Source: Casp-Chloro-G3 sp002816715
GTDB lineage: Bacteria > Chloroflexota > Dehalococcoidia > Lucifugimonadales > UBA3495
Assembly (NCBI GenBank): GCA_027623815.1
Contig: JAQBUV010000072.1
Coordinates: 1 to 12,794 of the forward strand
DNA: 12,794 nt
Direction of reading: 5' to 3'
Below the pieces are notes generated by a model, which saw only the letters and a list, made by a program, of their open reading frames with translations, was not told the DNA's origin and searched no databases. The position numbers and the translations under genes are program-made. Within the stretch, counting starts at the first letter, position 1. The number at the start of each line of letters is the position of its first letter. Of the stretch, positions 6,904 to 12,794 are shown in pieces.

Positions 6904-6931
6904 CTGGGTTCCGGCTTTCGCCGGAACGACG
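6904..6931 (-). repeat. REP-like 28-nt hairpin repeat, right copy
   Basis: This is the reverse complement of the 6747-6774 unit with a single difference (C for T near the CCAG end). Its own hairpin is at 6909-6926. The two copies bracket 129 bp, so the whole 6747-6931 block (185 bp) resembles a BIME or a MITE with inverted ends. No target-site duplication is evident at the outer edges. Confidence 0.85.
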
Positions 6932-7034
6932 AGGACGCTGGCATCGCCGCTCGTAATCGTGTTTCTATCGAATCGTTTTTAGAGAACTCATTCACCGGTC
7001 TAGCCTTTACCCCAAAATTCGGGATAACTCGTCC

Positions 7035-8381
7035 CTACGGCTCATCAGCTTCCGTTCGGTTTGCTCCTCCCCACCACTGCTTCAACCGCTCGTCAATCTC
7101 CCGCTCTTTACCCTCTACCGAGGGCTGGTAGTAGCGGCGGTCTTTCAGGGCCGGCGGCAGGTACTCCTGCTCGGCAAAGTGCCCAGGATACTCATGGGAG
7201 TATCGGTATCCCTTGCCGTAATCCATATCTTTCATCATGTTGGTAACGGCGTTGCGCAGGTGCAGCGGCACCGGGTCGTTGGGCAGCTTGCGCACGTCGT
7301 CCAGCGCCTGCTCCAACCCCATATACGCCGCGTTGCTCTTGGGGGCGGTGGCCAGGAATACAGTGGCTTCGGCCAGGGGAATGCGGCCTTCGGGCATGCC
7401 GATGAAGTGCACCGCCTGCTGCGCCGCCACTGCCATCGCCAAGGCTTGCGGCTCAGCCAGGCCGATGTCCTCAGCGGCCAGAATCACCAACCGCCGCGCA
7501 ATGAACATTGGGTCTTCGCCGGATTCGATCATACGGGCCAGCCAGTAGAGCGCGCCATCCGGCGAAGATCCGCGCACCGACTTGATGAACGCCGAGATGG
7601 TGTCGTAGTGACCTTCGCCAGCCTTATCGTACTGAGGGGAGCGGCGCTGCAGAGCGTCAGAAATGGTGTCCAGATCAATCGGGCGATGTTGGTTACCGTC
7701 AGGTTCAACGGCGTAGGCGGCAGTTTCCAGGGCGTTGAGGGCCACTCTTGCGTCGCCGTTGGCGATGTTGACCAGATGGCCCATCGCTTCATCGGTCAAT
7801 TCGGCGTGAAGCTGGCCCAGCCCTTGCTCCTCATCGGACAACGCTCGCAGAATGATACCCTCCATTTGCGCTTGGGTCAGGGGCTGTAGGGTGAACACCC
7901 GGCAGCGCGAAAGCAAAGGAGCGTTGACCTCGAAGGAGGGGTTTTCAGTGGTGGCTCCGATCAGGGTGACGGTGCCATCTTCGACATGAGGGAGAATCAC
8001 ATCCTGCTGGGACTTGTTAAAACGGTGAATCTCGTCCACGAACAGTATGGTGGGCCGCTGGTACATGGCCTGACGGTCTCTGGATTCGGCGACGATGCGG
8101 CGGAGGTCGGCCACGCCGGAAGTGACCGCGCTGATCGGTTCAAAGTGGGCCTTGGTGACTCCCGCCACCAGCCGCGCCAAAGTGGTCTTGCCGCTGCCCG
8201 GCGGCCCCCAGAGGATGAAAGACGGCACACGGTCGGCGTCAATTGAGCGGCGCAACACGCGGTCTGACGCCAGGATGTGCTCCTGGCCGACAAACTCGTC
8301 GAAGGACTGGGGCCGCATTCGCTCAGGCAGTGGAGCAGTCTGATGGGCGGTCTGCTGTCTACCGTGTTCAAACAGCGTCAC
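7035..8381 (-). CDS. rarA: Replication-associated recombination protein A (RarA/MgsA AAA+ ATPase)
   Basis: RarA is a tetrameric clamp-loader-like ATPase that works with SSB at stalled or damaged replication forks. Numbered from the GTG at 8381 the protein has 448 residues, essentially the size of E. coli RarA (447). Walker A is GPPGSGKT at 59-66, Walker B is ILFVDE at 112-117 followed by IHRFNKSQQD, and sensor 1 lies in GATTENPSF (142-150). The arginine finger is in LLSRCRVF (Arg159). The C-terminal part carries the family blocks SGEDPMFIARRLVILAAEDIG and HLRNAVTNMMKDMDYGKGY. The frame is open to a TTG at 8444, but GTG at 8381 has GGAG at 8387-8390 with a 5-nt spacer and gives a normal-length protein. 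It lies 86 nt downstream of the LLM gene on the same strand and could be co-transcribed. The call is secure. Confidence 0.95.
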   Translation of the reverse strand: MTLFEHGRQQTAHQTAPLPERMRPQSFDEFVGQEHILASDRVLRRSIDADRVPSFILWGPPGSGKTTLARLVAGVTKAHFEPISAVTSGVADLRRIVAESRDRQAMYQRPTILFVDEIHRFNKSQQDVILPHVEDGTVTLIGATTENPSFEVNAPLLSRCRVFTLQPLTQAQMEGIILRALSDEEQGLGQLHAELTDEAMGHLVNIANGDARVALNALETAAYAVEPDGNQHRPIDLDTISDALQRRSPQYDKAGEGHYDTISAFIKSVRGSSPDGALYWLARMIESGEDPMFIARRLVILAAEDIGLAEPQALAMAVAAQQAVHFIGMPEGRIPLAEATVFLATAPKSNAAYMGLEQALDDVRKLPNDPVPLHLRNAVTNMMKDMDYGKGYRYSHEYPGHFAEQEYLPPALKDRRYYQPSVEGKEREIDERLKQWWGGANRTEADEP

Positions 8382-8403
8382 ACGTTCTCCCTTACTTCCC
8401 CGA

Positions 8404-8438
8404 CTTGGCGTGACCCGGCTTGGCGTGACCTGGCTTGG
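8404..8438. repeat. 15-bp tandem repeat upstream of rarA
   Basis: CTTGGCGTGACCCGG (8404-8418) is followed by CTTGGCGTGACCTGG (8419-8433) and a partial third copy CTTGG (8434-8438), with one mismatch. It lies in the spacer between the LLM gene and rarA, just upstream of the rarA ribosome binding site. If translation began at the TTG at 8444 the repeat would encode a repeated VTPSR peptide, which I consider unlikely. Confidence 0.85.
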
Positions 8439-8467
8439 AACCAAAAGGGTATTCCCGCCCTCCCAGG

Positions 8468-9475
8468 CTATTTAAAATGGGGCAGCACCTTGTCAGCGAA
8501 TAGCTTCATCGACTTGCTCAGTTCTTCGTTGGGAACCATCCCGCCAATGTTGTGCCAGAACATGATGCCCTGGCAGTCGAACATTTCCTTGAACCGCGCG
8601 ATCTGATCGATGCACTCCTGAGGGTCGCCGACTACGGCAAAGTCCCGCATGATTACTTCCGATGAGAGGTCGATGGCCCGACCCAAGGCACTGGGACGCC
8701 GCTCTCGTAACACTCCAAGGTAATTATTCAGGGATGGCTCCATGATCGCCCGGGCTTTCTTGCCGGTCTCTGCAACGCAAGCAGTGAGGATGGGGAATAC
8801 ATTCACCTTGGAGGGATCATGACCATGCTCGGTCAACTTCTGGCGGTACACCAACAGATTGTCCTGCACTCCTTCGTTGCCTCTCATCAAGGGAGTCACC
8901 AGAATGTTGTGCCCCAGTTCACCGACCATGGGAAAGGTTTCGGGGCTGTTGGCGGCAATGAAGACCGGCGGATGCGGCTGTTGGTACGGCTTGGGCACTA
9001 CCTGGACATCGCTGGCCTGGAAATAGGTCCCTTGGTGGGAAAACCGCTCCTGAGTCCAGCATTTGAGCACCAGGTCCAGAGCCTCAGCAAACCGGGGCCG
9101 TCCTTCTTCCATGGAAATACCCATTCCAGCGTAATGGTCTGCGTTGGCCCCCCGGCCGATGCCAAAGATGGCCCTCCCTTGGGAAAGCACGTCCAGCGTA
9201 GCTACTTCTTCGGCCAGACGGACGGGCTGGTGCAAGGGTAACAAGTTCACCGCGGTGCCAATTTTCACTCTTTGGGTGCATTGGGATATTGCCGAGGCCA
9301 CCAGCAACGGTGAAGGCATGATCGAGAACCGGGGAGTAAAGTGGTACTCGGCCAGCCACACCGAGTCGAGGCCCAGTTCATCGGCTAGCTTACTCTGGCT
9401 GATGATGTCCTGGTAACGGGTCGCTGTTTGTTGAGTTGCCGCGCAGGGCAACTGATCGAATAGTCCAAATTCCAT
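8468..9475 (-). CDS. LLM-class (bacterial luciferase-like) flavin-dependent oxidoreductase
   Basis: This 335-residue protein has the luciferase-like monooxygenase TIM-barrel fold, whose members use reduced FMN or coenzyme F420. Visible family features are the N-terminal MEFGLFDQLP strand, the AEYHF segment near residues 43-47, the block LATLD-type VRLAEEVATLDVLSQGRAIFGIGRG (about 86-110), and the C-terminal VVGDPQECIDQIARF (about 285-299) that precedes the last barrel strand. No signal peptide is visible. Cofactor and substrate cannot be decided from sequence. LLM oxidoreductases are greatly expanded in SAR202 Chloroflexota and many actinobacteria, where roles in degrading resistant organic matter have been proposed; that is context, not evidence for this gene. 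ATG at 9475 lacks a good Shine-Dalgarno. Upstream lie two -10 candidates and a 12-bp hairpin. Confidence 0.92.
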   Translation of the reverse strand: MEFGLFDQLPCAATQQTATRYQDIISQSKLADELGLDSVWLAEYHFTPRFSIMPSPLLVASAISQCTQRVKIGTAVNLLPLHQPVRLAEEVATLDVLSQGRAIFGIGRGANADHYAGMGISMEEGRPRFAEALDLVLKCWTQERFSHQGTYFQASDVQVVPKPYQQPHPPVFIAANSPETFPMVGELGHNILVTPLMRGNEGVQDNLLVYRQKLTEHGHDPSKVNVFPILTACVAETGKKARAIMEPSLNNYLGVLRERRPSALGRAIDLSSEVIMRDFAVVGDPQECIDQIARFKEMFDCQGIMFWHNIGGMVPNEELSKSMKLFADKVLPHFK

Positions 9476-9481
9476 CGGTAA

Positions 9482-9487
9482 ATTCTA
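9482..9487 (-). promoter_or_regulatory. Alternative -10 hexamer abutting the LLM start codon
   Basis: Minus-strand TAGAAT ends 6 bp before the ATG at 9475. If used, transcription would begin at or within the start codon and give a leaderless mRNA, which fits the lack of a Shine-Dalgarno. No -35 is evident, so this competes with the candidate at 9555-9563. Confidence 0.25.
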
Positions 9488-9497
9488 CCCTTTGACC

Positions 9498-9537
9498 GAC
9501 CGCTGGGAAGCCTATCAAATCGATCGCTTCAGCGGTC
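9498..9537. other. Imperfect 12-bp hairpin upstream of the LLM gene
   Basis: GACCGCT (9498-9504) pairs with AGCGGTC (9531-9537), and GAAGC (9507-9511) pairs with GCTTC (9526-9530). This makes a 12-bp stem with a 2-nt bulge (GG at 9505-9506) and a 14-nt loop. There is no U-tract on either side, so it is not a canonical terminator. It could be an RNA element in the LLM leader, a 3'-end structure of the carboxyltransferase mRNA, or an operator. Confidence 0.6.
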
Positions 9538-9554
9538 AGCGATAAAGTGGCGTC

Positions 9555-9563
9555 AGTATAACA
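9555..9563 (-). promoter_or_regulatory. Extended -10 promoter candidate for the LLM gene
   Basis: Minus-strand TGTTATACT fits TGnTATAAT with one mismatch. Predicted initiation near 9548 would place the hairpin at 9498-9537 in a leader of about 73 nt. The -35 region is poor. Confidence 0.4.
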
Positions 9564-9597
9564 GCAGCCGGGACACTGGGGCACTAGGGCAGAGACA

Positions 9598-11163
9598 CTA
9601 CAGGGGAATGTTGCCGTGTTTCTTGGCGGGGAGGCTGTCCCGCTTGTTCTGGAGCATGGTTAGCGACATGATTATCTTGGCGCGGGTCTCGGCCGGGTCA
9701 ATAACATCGTCCAGGTAACCCCGGCTGGCGGCAATGTAGGGATTGGTAAACTTGTCCTGGTAGTCTTGGGTCAACTCTTGTCGGGTCTGTTTCGGGTCTT
9801 CCGCTTTGGCAATCTGCTCTCGATATATTATGTTAACCGCGCCATCCGGCCCCATCACCGCAATTTCCGCTGAGGGCCAGGCCAGATTGATGTCTGAACT
9901 GAGGTGCTTGCTGCTCATAACAATATAAGCGCCGCCGTAGGCTTTGCGGATAATGACGCTGATTTTGGGCACCGTCGCTTCCGCGTAAGCGTAAATAAGC
10001 TTTGCTCCATGACGGATGATGCCGCCGTATTCCTGATCGACTCCCGGCATGAACCCCGGCACGTCCACCAGCGTCACCAGCGGGATATTGAAGCAGTCGC
10101 AGAAGCGCACAAACCGAGCTGCTTTGGCCGAGGCGTTGATGTCCAACACGCCAGCCAGATAAGCGGGCTGGTTGCCGACGATCCCCACCGTGCGCCCGCT
10201 GAGCCGCGCAAAGCCAACCACAATGTTAGGGGCAAAGCTCTGATGGACTTCCATGAAATCTGCTTCATCCACAATCTTGTAAATCAAGTCACGAATGTCG
10301 TAAGGGCGGTTGGATTCGTCAGGCACCAGATAACGGAGTTCCGGGTCGGAGCGGCCTGCCGGGTCGTCGCTTCCGTAGGCTGGTGAGTCTTCCAGATTGT
10401 TGGCTGGCAGGAAGCTGAGCAGACGCCGTACCTCCTCAAGGCATTCCTCTTCGGTCTCATAGACAAACTGGGCCACTCCGCTGCGAGTTGCATGAGAGTC
10501 GGCGCCCCCCAACTCCTCATGAGTCACTTCAGCGCCAGTAACGGCCTTGACCACATCGGGGCCGGTGATGTACATCTGGCCGGTGCCTTTGACCATGAAA
10601 ATGAAATCGGTAATCGCCGGTGAGTAGACCGCGCCGCCCGCCGATGGCCCCATAATCACGGATATTTGCGGAATCACTCCGGAAAAGCGAGTGTTGCGCA
10701 GGAATATATCGCCGTAGGCGGCCAGGCTGGACGCGCCTTCCTGGATTCGCGCGCCGCCGGAGTCGTTCAAGCCGATAATTGGGCAGCCGGTCTGGCCGGC
10801 CAAGTCCATAACTTTGCAGATTTTCCCACCCACCACTTCGGACAGTGAGCCGCCGAACACCGTAAAATCCTGGGCAAAGGCGAAGACCTGCCGTCCGTCG
10901 ACCATCCCGTATCCAGTGACCACCGCATCGCCCAAGAACTTGCGCTCGGCCAGCCCAAAGTCGGTAGTGCGGTGGGTCACGAAGGAATCTATTTCTTGAA
11001 AGGTGCCCTCGTCCATCAGCTTGGCCAGCCGCTCCCGCGCCGTCAATTTGCCACGGCCGTGCTGCTGGTCGATGCGCTGCTGGCCGCCGCCTTTGTGGGC
11101 CTGCTGGCGCATCTGCTGGAGGGTTTCCACCTTATCGTCAATCAGTCGTTTTTCTGCTGTCAC
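9598..11163 (-). CDS. Acyl-CoA carboxylase carboxyltransferase (beta) subunit
   Basis: This cytoplasmic protein is the carboxyltransferase component of an acetyl-/propionyl-CoA carboxylase. It moves CO2 from carboxybiotin to an acyl-CoA alpha carbon. At 521 residues it has the normal length, with two crotonase-like halves. The N-terminal half has GRGKLTARERL (36-46), SGGARIQEG (135-143) and the oxyanion loop GPSAGGAVYSP (172-182). The C-terminal half has VDVPGFMPG (366-374), RKAYGGAYIVM (406-416) and AWPSAEIAVMG (428-438). The start is GTG at 11163 with AAGGG just upstream. Neither biotin carboxylase nor biotin carrier protein genes are present in the window, so the holoenzyme partners must lie elsewhere. 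Substrate (acetyl-, propionyl- or methylcrotonyl-CoA) is not resolved; PccB/AccD-like proteins, or the carboxyltransferase part of methylmalonyl-CoA decarboxylase, are the nearest families. It is divergent from folP. Confidence 0.93.
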   Translation of the reverse strand: MTAEKRLIDDKVETLQQMRQQAHKGGGQQRIDQQHGRGKLTARERLAKLMDEGTFQEIDSFVTHRTTDFGLAERKFLGDAVVTGYGMVDGRQVFAFAQDFTVFGGSLSEVVGGKICKVMDLAGQTGCPIIGLNDSGGARIQEGASSLAAYGDIFLRNTRFSGVIPQISVIMGPSAGGAVYSPAITDFIFMVKGTGQMYITGPDVVKAVTGAEVTHEELGGADSHATRSGVAQFVYETEEECLEEVRRLLSFLPANNLEDSPAYGSDDPAGRSDPELRYLVPDESNRPYDIRDLIYKIVDEADFMEVHQSFAPNIVVGFARLSGRTVGIVGNQPAYLAGVLDINASAKAARFVRFCDCFNIPLVTLVDVPGFMPGVDQEYGGIIRHGAKLIYAYAEATVPKISVIIRKAYGGAYIVMSSKHLSSDINLAWPSAEIAVMGPDGAVNIIYREQIAKAEDPKQTRQELTQDYQDKFTNPYIAASRGYLDDVIDPAETRAKIIMSLTMLQNKRDSLPAKKHGNIPL

Positions 11164-11215
11164 GCTGCCCTTGCCATTGGATGAATCGGGGTTGATGAAT
11201 CCGGTTAACAGGCCA

Positions 11216-11245
11216 ATGCTAGCAGAGGCCGGTTTATCGGTGCAA
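11216..11245 (-). promoter_or_regulatory. Promoter of the carboxyltransferase gene
   Basis: On the minus strand TTGCAC (11240-11245) is followed after 18 bp by TAGCAT (11216-11221). The -10 is preceded by TGC (11222-11224), making an extended -10 TGCTAGCAT. Initiation near 11209 gives a leader of about 46 nt to the GTG at 11163. This is the best-supported promoter in the window. Confidence 0.55.
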
Positions 11246-11262
11246 GGCGAAAGTGTCGGGTG

Positions 11263-11268
11263 TAGAAT
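11263..11268 (+). promoter_or_regulatory. Weak -10 candidate for folP-folK
   Basis: TAGAAT lies 40 bp before the folP ATG, with no convincing -35. TATCAT at 11274-11279 is an alternative. An 8-bp palindrome GTGATCAC (11284-11291) sits between these and the start codon. Confidence 0.25.
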
Positions 11269-11308
11269 GAGAATATCATCTTCGTGATCACACTCTGACC
11301 TAACTTAA

Positions 11309-12172
11309 ATGTCCTCAACTATAAAATCCCTCCCCAAACTAACCGTAGCCAACGGCGAACCCCTTTTCTGGGGCCGCCGCACTTACGTAATGGGCATAAT
11401 TAATTTGACGCCGGATTCCTTCTCCGGCGACGGCCTTGGCTCAGATACCCCGGCCATTTTGGAGCAGGCGTTGCGCTTTCAGGATGAAGGCGCTGACTTC
11501 CTGGACCTTGGCGCTGAATCTTCCCGTCCCGGGTACCAGCCGATTTCCGCCGATGAAGAATTGCGGCGTCTGATTCCAGCGTTGGAGGCCATTGCCGCCC
11601 AGGTCAACCTCCCGATCAGCGTAGACACGTACAAGCCTCAAGTGGCCCGTCAGGCGCTGGATGCCGGAGCGACAATTATCAACGACATCTGGGGGTTGCA
11701 GGCCGACCCCAAATTGGCTGAGGTGGCCGCTAAGTCCGGCGCCCCGTTGATTCTGATGCATAACCAGAAGACCCGCGAATACAATGATCTGCTGCCCGAT
11801 ATTATTGCCAGCCTGAACCGCAGCGCCCAGTTAGCCCTCCAAGCTGGCGTCCATCTAGAGAACATCATTCTCGACCCTGGCTTCGGCTTCGGCAAAACAC
11901 CCGACCATAACTTGGAGGTGCTGTACCGACTAACCGAGTTCAAGTCCCTGGGGTACCCGCTGCTGATGGGCACTTCCCGCAAGTCGACCATCGGCCTGGT
12001 CCTGGACTTGCCGGTGGAGGAGCGCATCGAAGGCACCGCTGCCACGGTAGCTTTATCGGTAGCTGGCGGGGCCGACATTGTCCGAGTCCACGACGTAAAA
12101 GAGATGGTGCAGGTCTGCCGCATGACCGATGCCATTGTGCGGGGCTGGAGGCCGACAGGTTGGCACCGGTAA
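11309..12172 (+). CDS. folP: Dihydropteroate synthase
   Basis: DHPS condenses 6-hydroxymethyl-7,8-dihydropterin pyrophosphate with p-aminobenzoate in cytoplasmic folate biosynthesis and is the sulfonamide target. The 287-residue TIM barrel shows all family blocks: VMGIINLTPDSFSGDG (27-42), LDLGAESSRPG (65-75), SVDTYKP (104-110), ATIINDIWG (121-129), LDPGFGFGKT (188-197), MGTSRKS (220-226) and the final IVRVHDV (257-263). ATG at 11309 lacks a clear Shine-Dalgarno; MSSTIKSLPKL gives a slightly extended N-terminus before the first strand, so the exact start is less certain than the identity. It overlaps folK by 13 nt, indicating one transcript. The block at 69-72 reads AESS where E. coli has GEST, a variation I regard as ordinary. 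Confidence 0.96.
   Translation: MSSTIKSLPKLTVANGEPLFWGRRTYVMGIINLTPDSFSGDGLGSDTPAILEQALRFQDEGADFLDLGAESSRPGYQPISADEELRRLIPALEAIAAQVNLPISVDTYKPQVARQALDAGATIINDIWGLQADPKLAEVAAKSGAPLILMHNQKTREYNDLLPDIIASLNRSAQLALQAGVHLENIILDPGFGFGKTPDHNLEVLYRLTEFKSLGYPLLMGTSRKSTIGLVLDLPVEERIEGTAATVALSVAGGADIVRVHDVKEMVQVCRMTDAIVRGWRPTGWHR
12147..12151 (+). promoter_or_regulatory. Ribosome binding site for the TTG start of folK
   Basis: GGAGG lies inside the 3' end of folP, 8 nt before TTG at 12160. No ATG or GTG start is available close to the first conserved strand (TAYLGLGTN), so this site decides the start. Confidence 0.7.
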
Positions 12173-12684
12173 CGGCTTATTTGGGCCTGGGCACTAATCT
12201 GGGCAGTCGTGAGATAAACCTGTCTCGGGCAGTACAGTCTTTAACGACTTCACAAACGGTTCAAATTGTCAGGTCTTCCTCAATTTATGAGACCGCCCCC
12301 TGGGGTTACACCGAGCAGCCCAATTTCTTGAACTGCGTTGTGGAAGTCAACACCTGGTTGTCTCCGGTGGAATTGCTGGAGCTAGCCAAGCAGATCGAGA
12401 ATGACCTGGGACGCGAGGAAAACTTCCGATACGGCCCCCGCCTCATCGATATTGACATTCTGCTGTACGGAAACGACACCGTACATTTGTGTCACCCAGA
12501 CCTTGAAATTCCCCACCCCAGAATCGCGGAAAGAGCGTTTGTGCTGGTGCCGTTATCCGAGCTTGCCCCAGATATAATGCACCCCACCCTCAATATCTCC
12601 CTGGCGCATTTGTCGGACAATGTTGAAGGCAAAGAAGATGTGATGTTGTGGGGCCCGCCGCTAGACATACCTGAGCGACTCTAA
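12160..12684 (+). CDS. folK: HPPK, 2-amino-4-hydroxy-6-hydroxymethyldihydropteridine diphosphokinase
   Basis: HPPK transfers pyrophosphate from ATP to 6-hydroxymethyl-7,8-dihydropterin, making the substrate for the FolP product encoded just upstream. The 174-residue protein has the usual length. Family landmarks are AYLGLGTNLGSR (6-17), the pterin loop segment ETAPWGYTEQPNFLNCVVEV (about 44-63), and the signature FRYGPRLIDIDILLYG (about 89-104), whose DID aspartates bind magnesium. IPHPRIAERAFVLVPLSEL follows near 118-136. Translation starts at TTG, supported by the GGAGG at 12147-12151, and overlaps folP by 13 nt. FolB (dihydroneopterin aldolase), often between these genes in other bacteria, is absent here. 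Confidence 0.95.
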   Translation: MAPVTAYLGLGTNLGSREINLSRAVQSLTTSQTVQIVRSSSIYETAPWGYTEQPNFLNCVVEVNTWLSPVELLELAKQIENDLGREENFRYGPRLIDIDILLYGNDTVHLCHPDLEIPHPRIAERAFVLVPLSELAPDIMHPTLNISLAHLSDNVEGKEDVMLWGPPLDIPERL

Positions 12685-12794
12685 CCTGGCCTCCGGGAAC
12701 AGCAATTCTAATTATGGGGTTAATGTCGGTATTCACCCCGTCACGGCCCTCTTGTACAGATACGAGTGATGGGTTCAGAGGAGCGATTTTCTGC
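12685..12794. other. Right window edge, no confident gene
   Basis: A weak hairpin (ATGGGGT near 12714 pairing with ACCCCGT near 12737, one wobble, 14-nt loop) could mark the folK 3' end but has no U-tract. An ATG at 12769 opens a plus-strand frame that runs off the window, and nothing supports it as a real start. Confidence 0.4.

Larger units (their letters stand above)
6713..7034. other. Gene-free convergent spacer with inverted hairpin repeats
   Basis: This 322-bp gap lies between the 3' ends of the isochorismatase-fold gene and rarA. It contains GTCAG-gacta-CTGAC (6733-6747, 5-bp stem), two inverted 28-nt hairpin repeats (6747-6774 and 6904-6931), and a perfect 12-nt palindrome TGCTGGCCAGCA (6802-6813) between them. 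The only T-run, at 6976-6980, has no GC-rich stem before it, so I find no canonical Rho-independent terminator. A 31-codon ORF (6887-6982) reads through the right-hand repeat and is probably spurious. The two hairpins may serve as weak bidirectional 3'-end barriers. Confidence 0.7.

Noticed and set aside
6887..6982. 31-codon plus-strand ORF reading through the right hairpin repeat (contains WVPAFAGTT)
   Set aside because: Much of the peptide is just the translation of the palindromic repeat, a familiar source of spurious small ORFs; the AAGG upstream is too far away to be a good ribosome binding site.
8382..8444. N-terminal extension of RarA from a TTG at 8444, including repeated VTPSR
   Set aside because: It is encoded by the 15-bp tandem repeat, lacks a ribosome binding site, and would make RarA longer than the family; GTG at 8381 has a proper Shine-Dalgarno.
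11284..11291. GTGATCAC palindrome as a CRP-type operator before folP
   Set aside because: Only 8 bp with no extended half-sites; this could easily occur by chance.
12590..12794. Minus-strand open frame running from the right edge into folK
   Set aside because: It is antisense to the well-supported folK gene, with no start visible in the window and no recognisable residues.
1..12794. tRNA, rRNA, CRISPR array, insertion sequence, prophage or defence system
   Set aside because: I read the spacers on both strands and saw no tRNA-like cloverleaf, no regularly spaced repeats, and no transposase, integrase or nuclease ORF. All substantial ORFs are explained by housekeeping or metabolic families.

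Overview
The window reads as a chromosomal segment from a free-living, moderately GC-rich bacterium, and nearly all of it is housekeeping or core metabolism. I lean towards Chloroflexota, perhaps a Dehalococcoidia/SAR202-like lineage. The reasons are a GlnRS, a luciferase-like (LLM) flavin oxidoreductase, a stand-alone acyl-CoA carboxyltransferase and a low-specificity threonine aldolase paired with an isochorismatase-fold hydrolase. That placement is inference from gene content and protein style; no rRNA or phylogenetic marker comparison was possible.

Layout, left to right. (i) 1-138 is an edge with no confident gene. (ii) glnS (139-1845, minus) and a single-domain response regulator (2110-2535, plus) diverge from a 264-bp spacer. 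(iii) A tight minus-strand operon runs from an alpha/beta hydrolase (4179-4820) to lspA (3453-4175) to an RluD-type pseudouridine synthase (2500-3456). Gaps are 3 nt and then a 4-nt GTGA overlap, and the last gene runs 36 nt into the 3' end of the response regulator on the other strand. (iv) A repeat-rich divergent promoter region (4821-5023) separates that operon from a plus-strand pair: threonine aldolase (5024-6085) and a cysteine-less isochorismatase-fold hydrolase (6122-6712). (v) A 322-bp gene-free gap (6713-7034) holds two copies of a 28-nt hairpin repeat in inverted orientation. (vi) The minus strand then carries, in transcription order, an acyl-CoA carboxyltransferase beta subunit (9598-11163), an LLM-class oxidoreductase (8468-9475) and rarA (7035-8381). 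(vii) folP (11309-12172) and folK (12160-12684) overlap on the plus strand and diverge from the carboxyltransferase. (viii) 12685-12794 has no identifiable gene.

Functional links. lspA finishes lipoprotein maturation and is followed by its common neighbour rluD (rRNA modification). folP-folK is a folate biosynthesis pair. RarA acts at stalled replication forks. The other genes look metabolically independent, and I see no defence system, prophage, CRISPR array, tRNA or rRNA.

Several starts were moved from the longest ORF using Shine-Dalgarno (SD) spacing: hydrolase 4820, aldolase 5024, isochorismatase 6122 and rarA 8381 (GTG). folK keeps a TTG start at 12160. I did not find a clear new multi-gene system. 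The items most worth checking are the 75-residue acidic tail on LspA, the missing catalytic Cys in the isochorismatase-fold protein, the inverted hairpin repeats, a recurring TGCTAG(A/C)AT promoter motif, short tandem duplications in the spacers, and a 12-bp hairpin upstream of the LLM gene.
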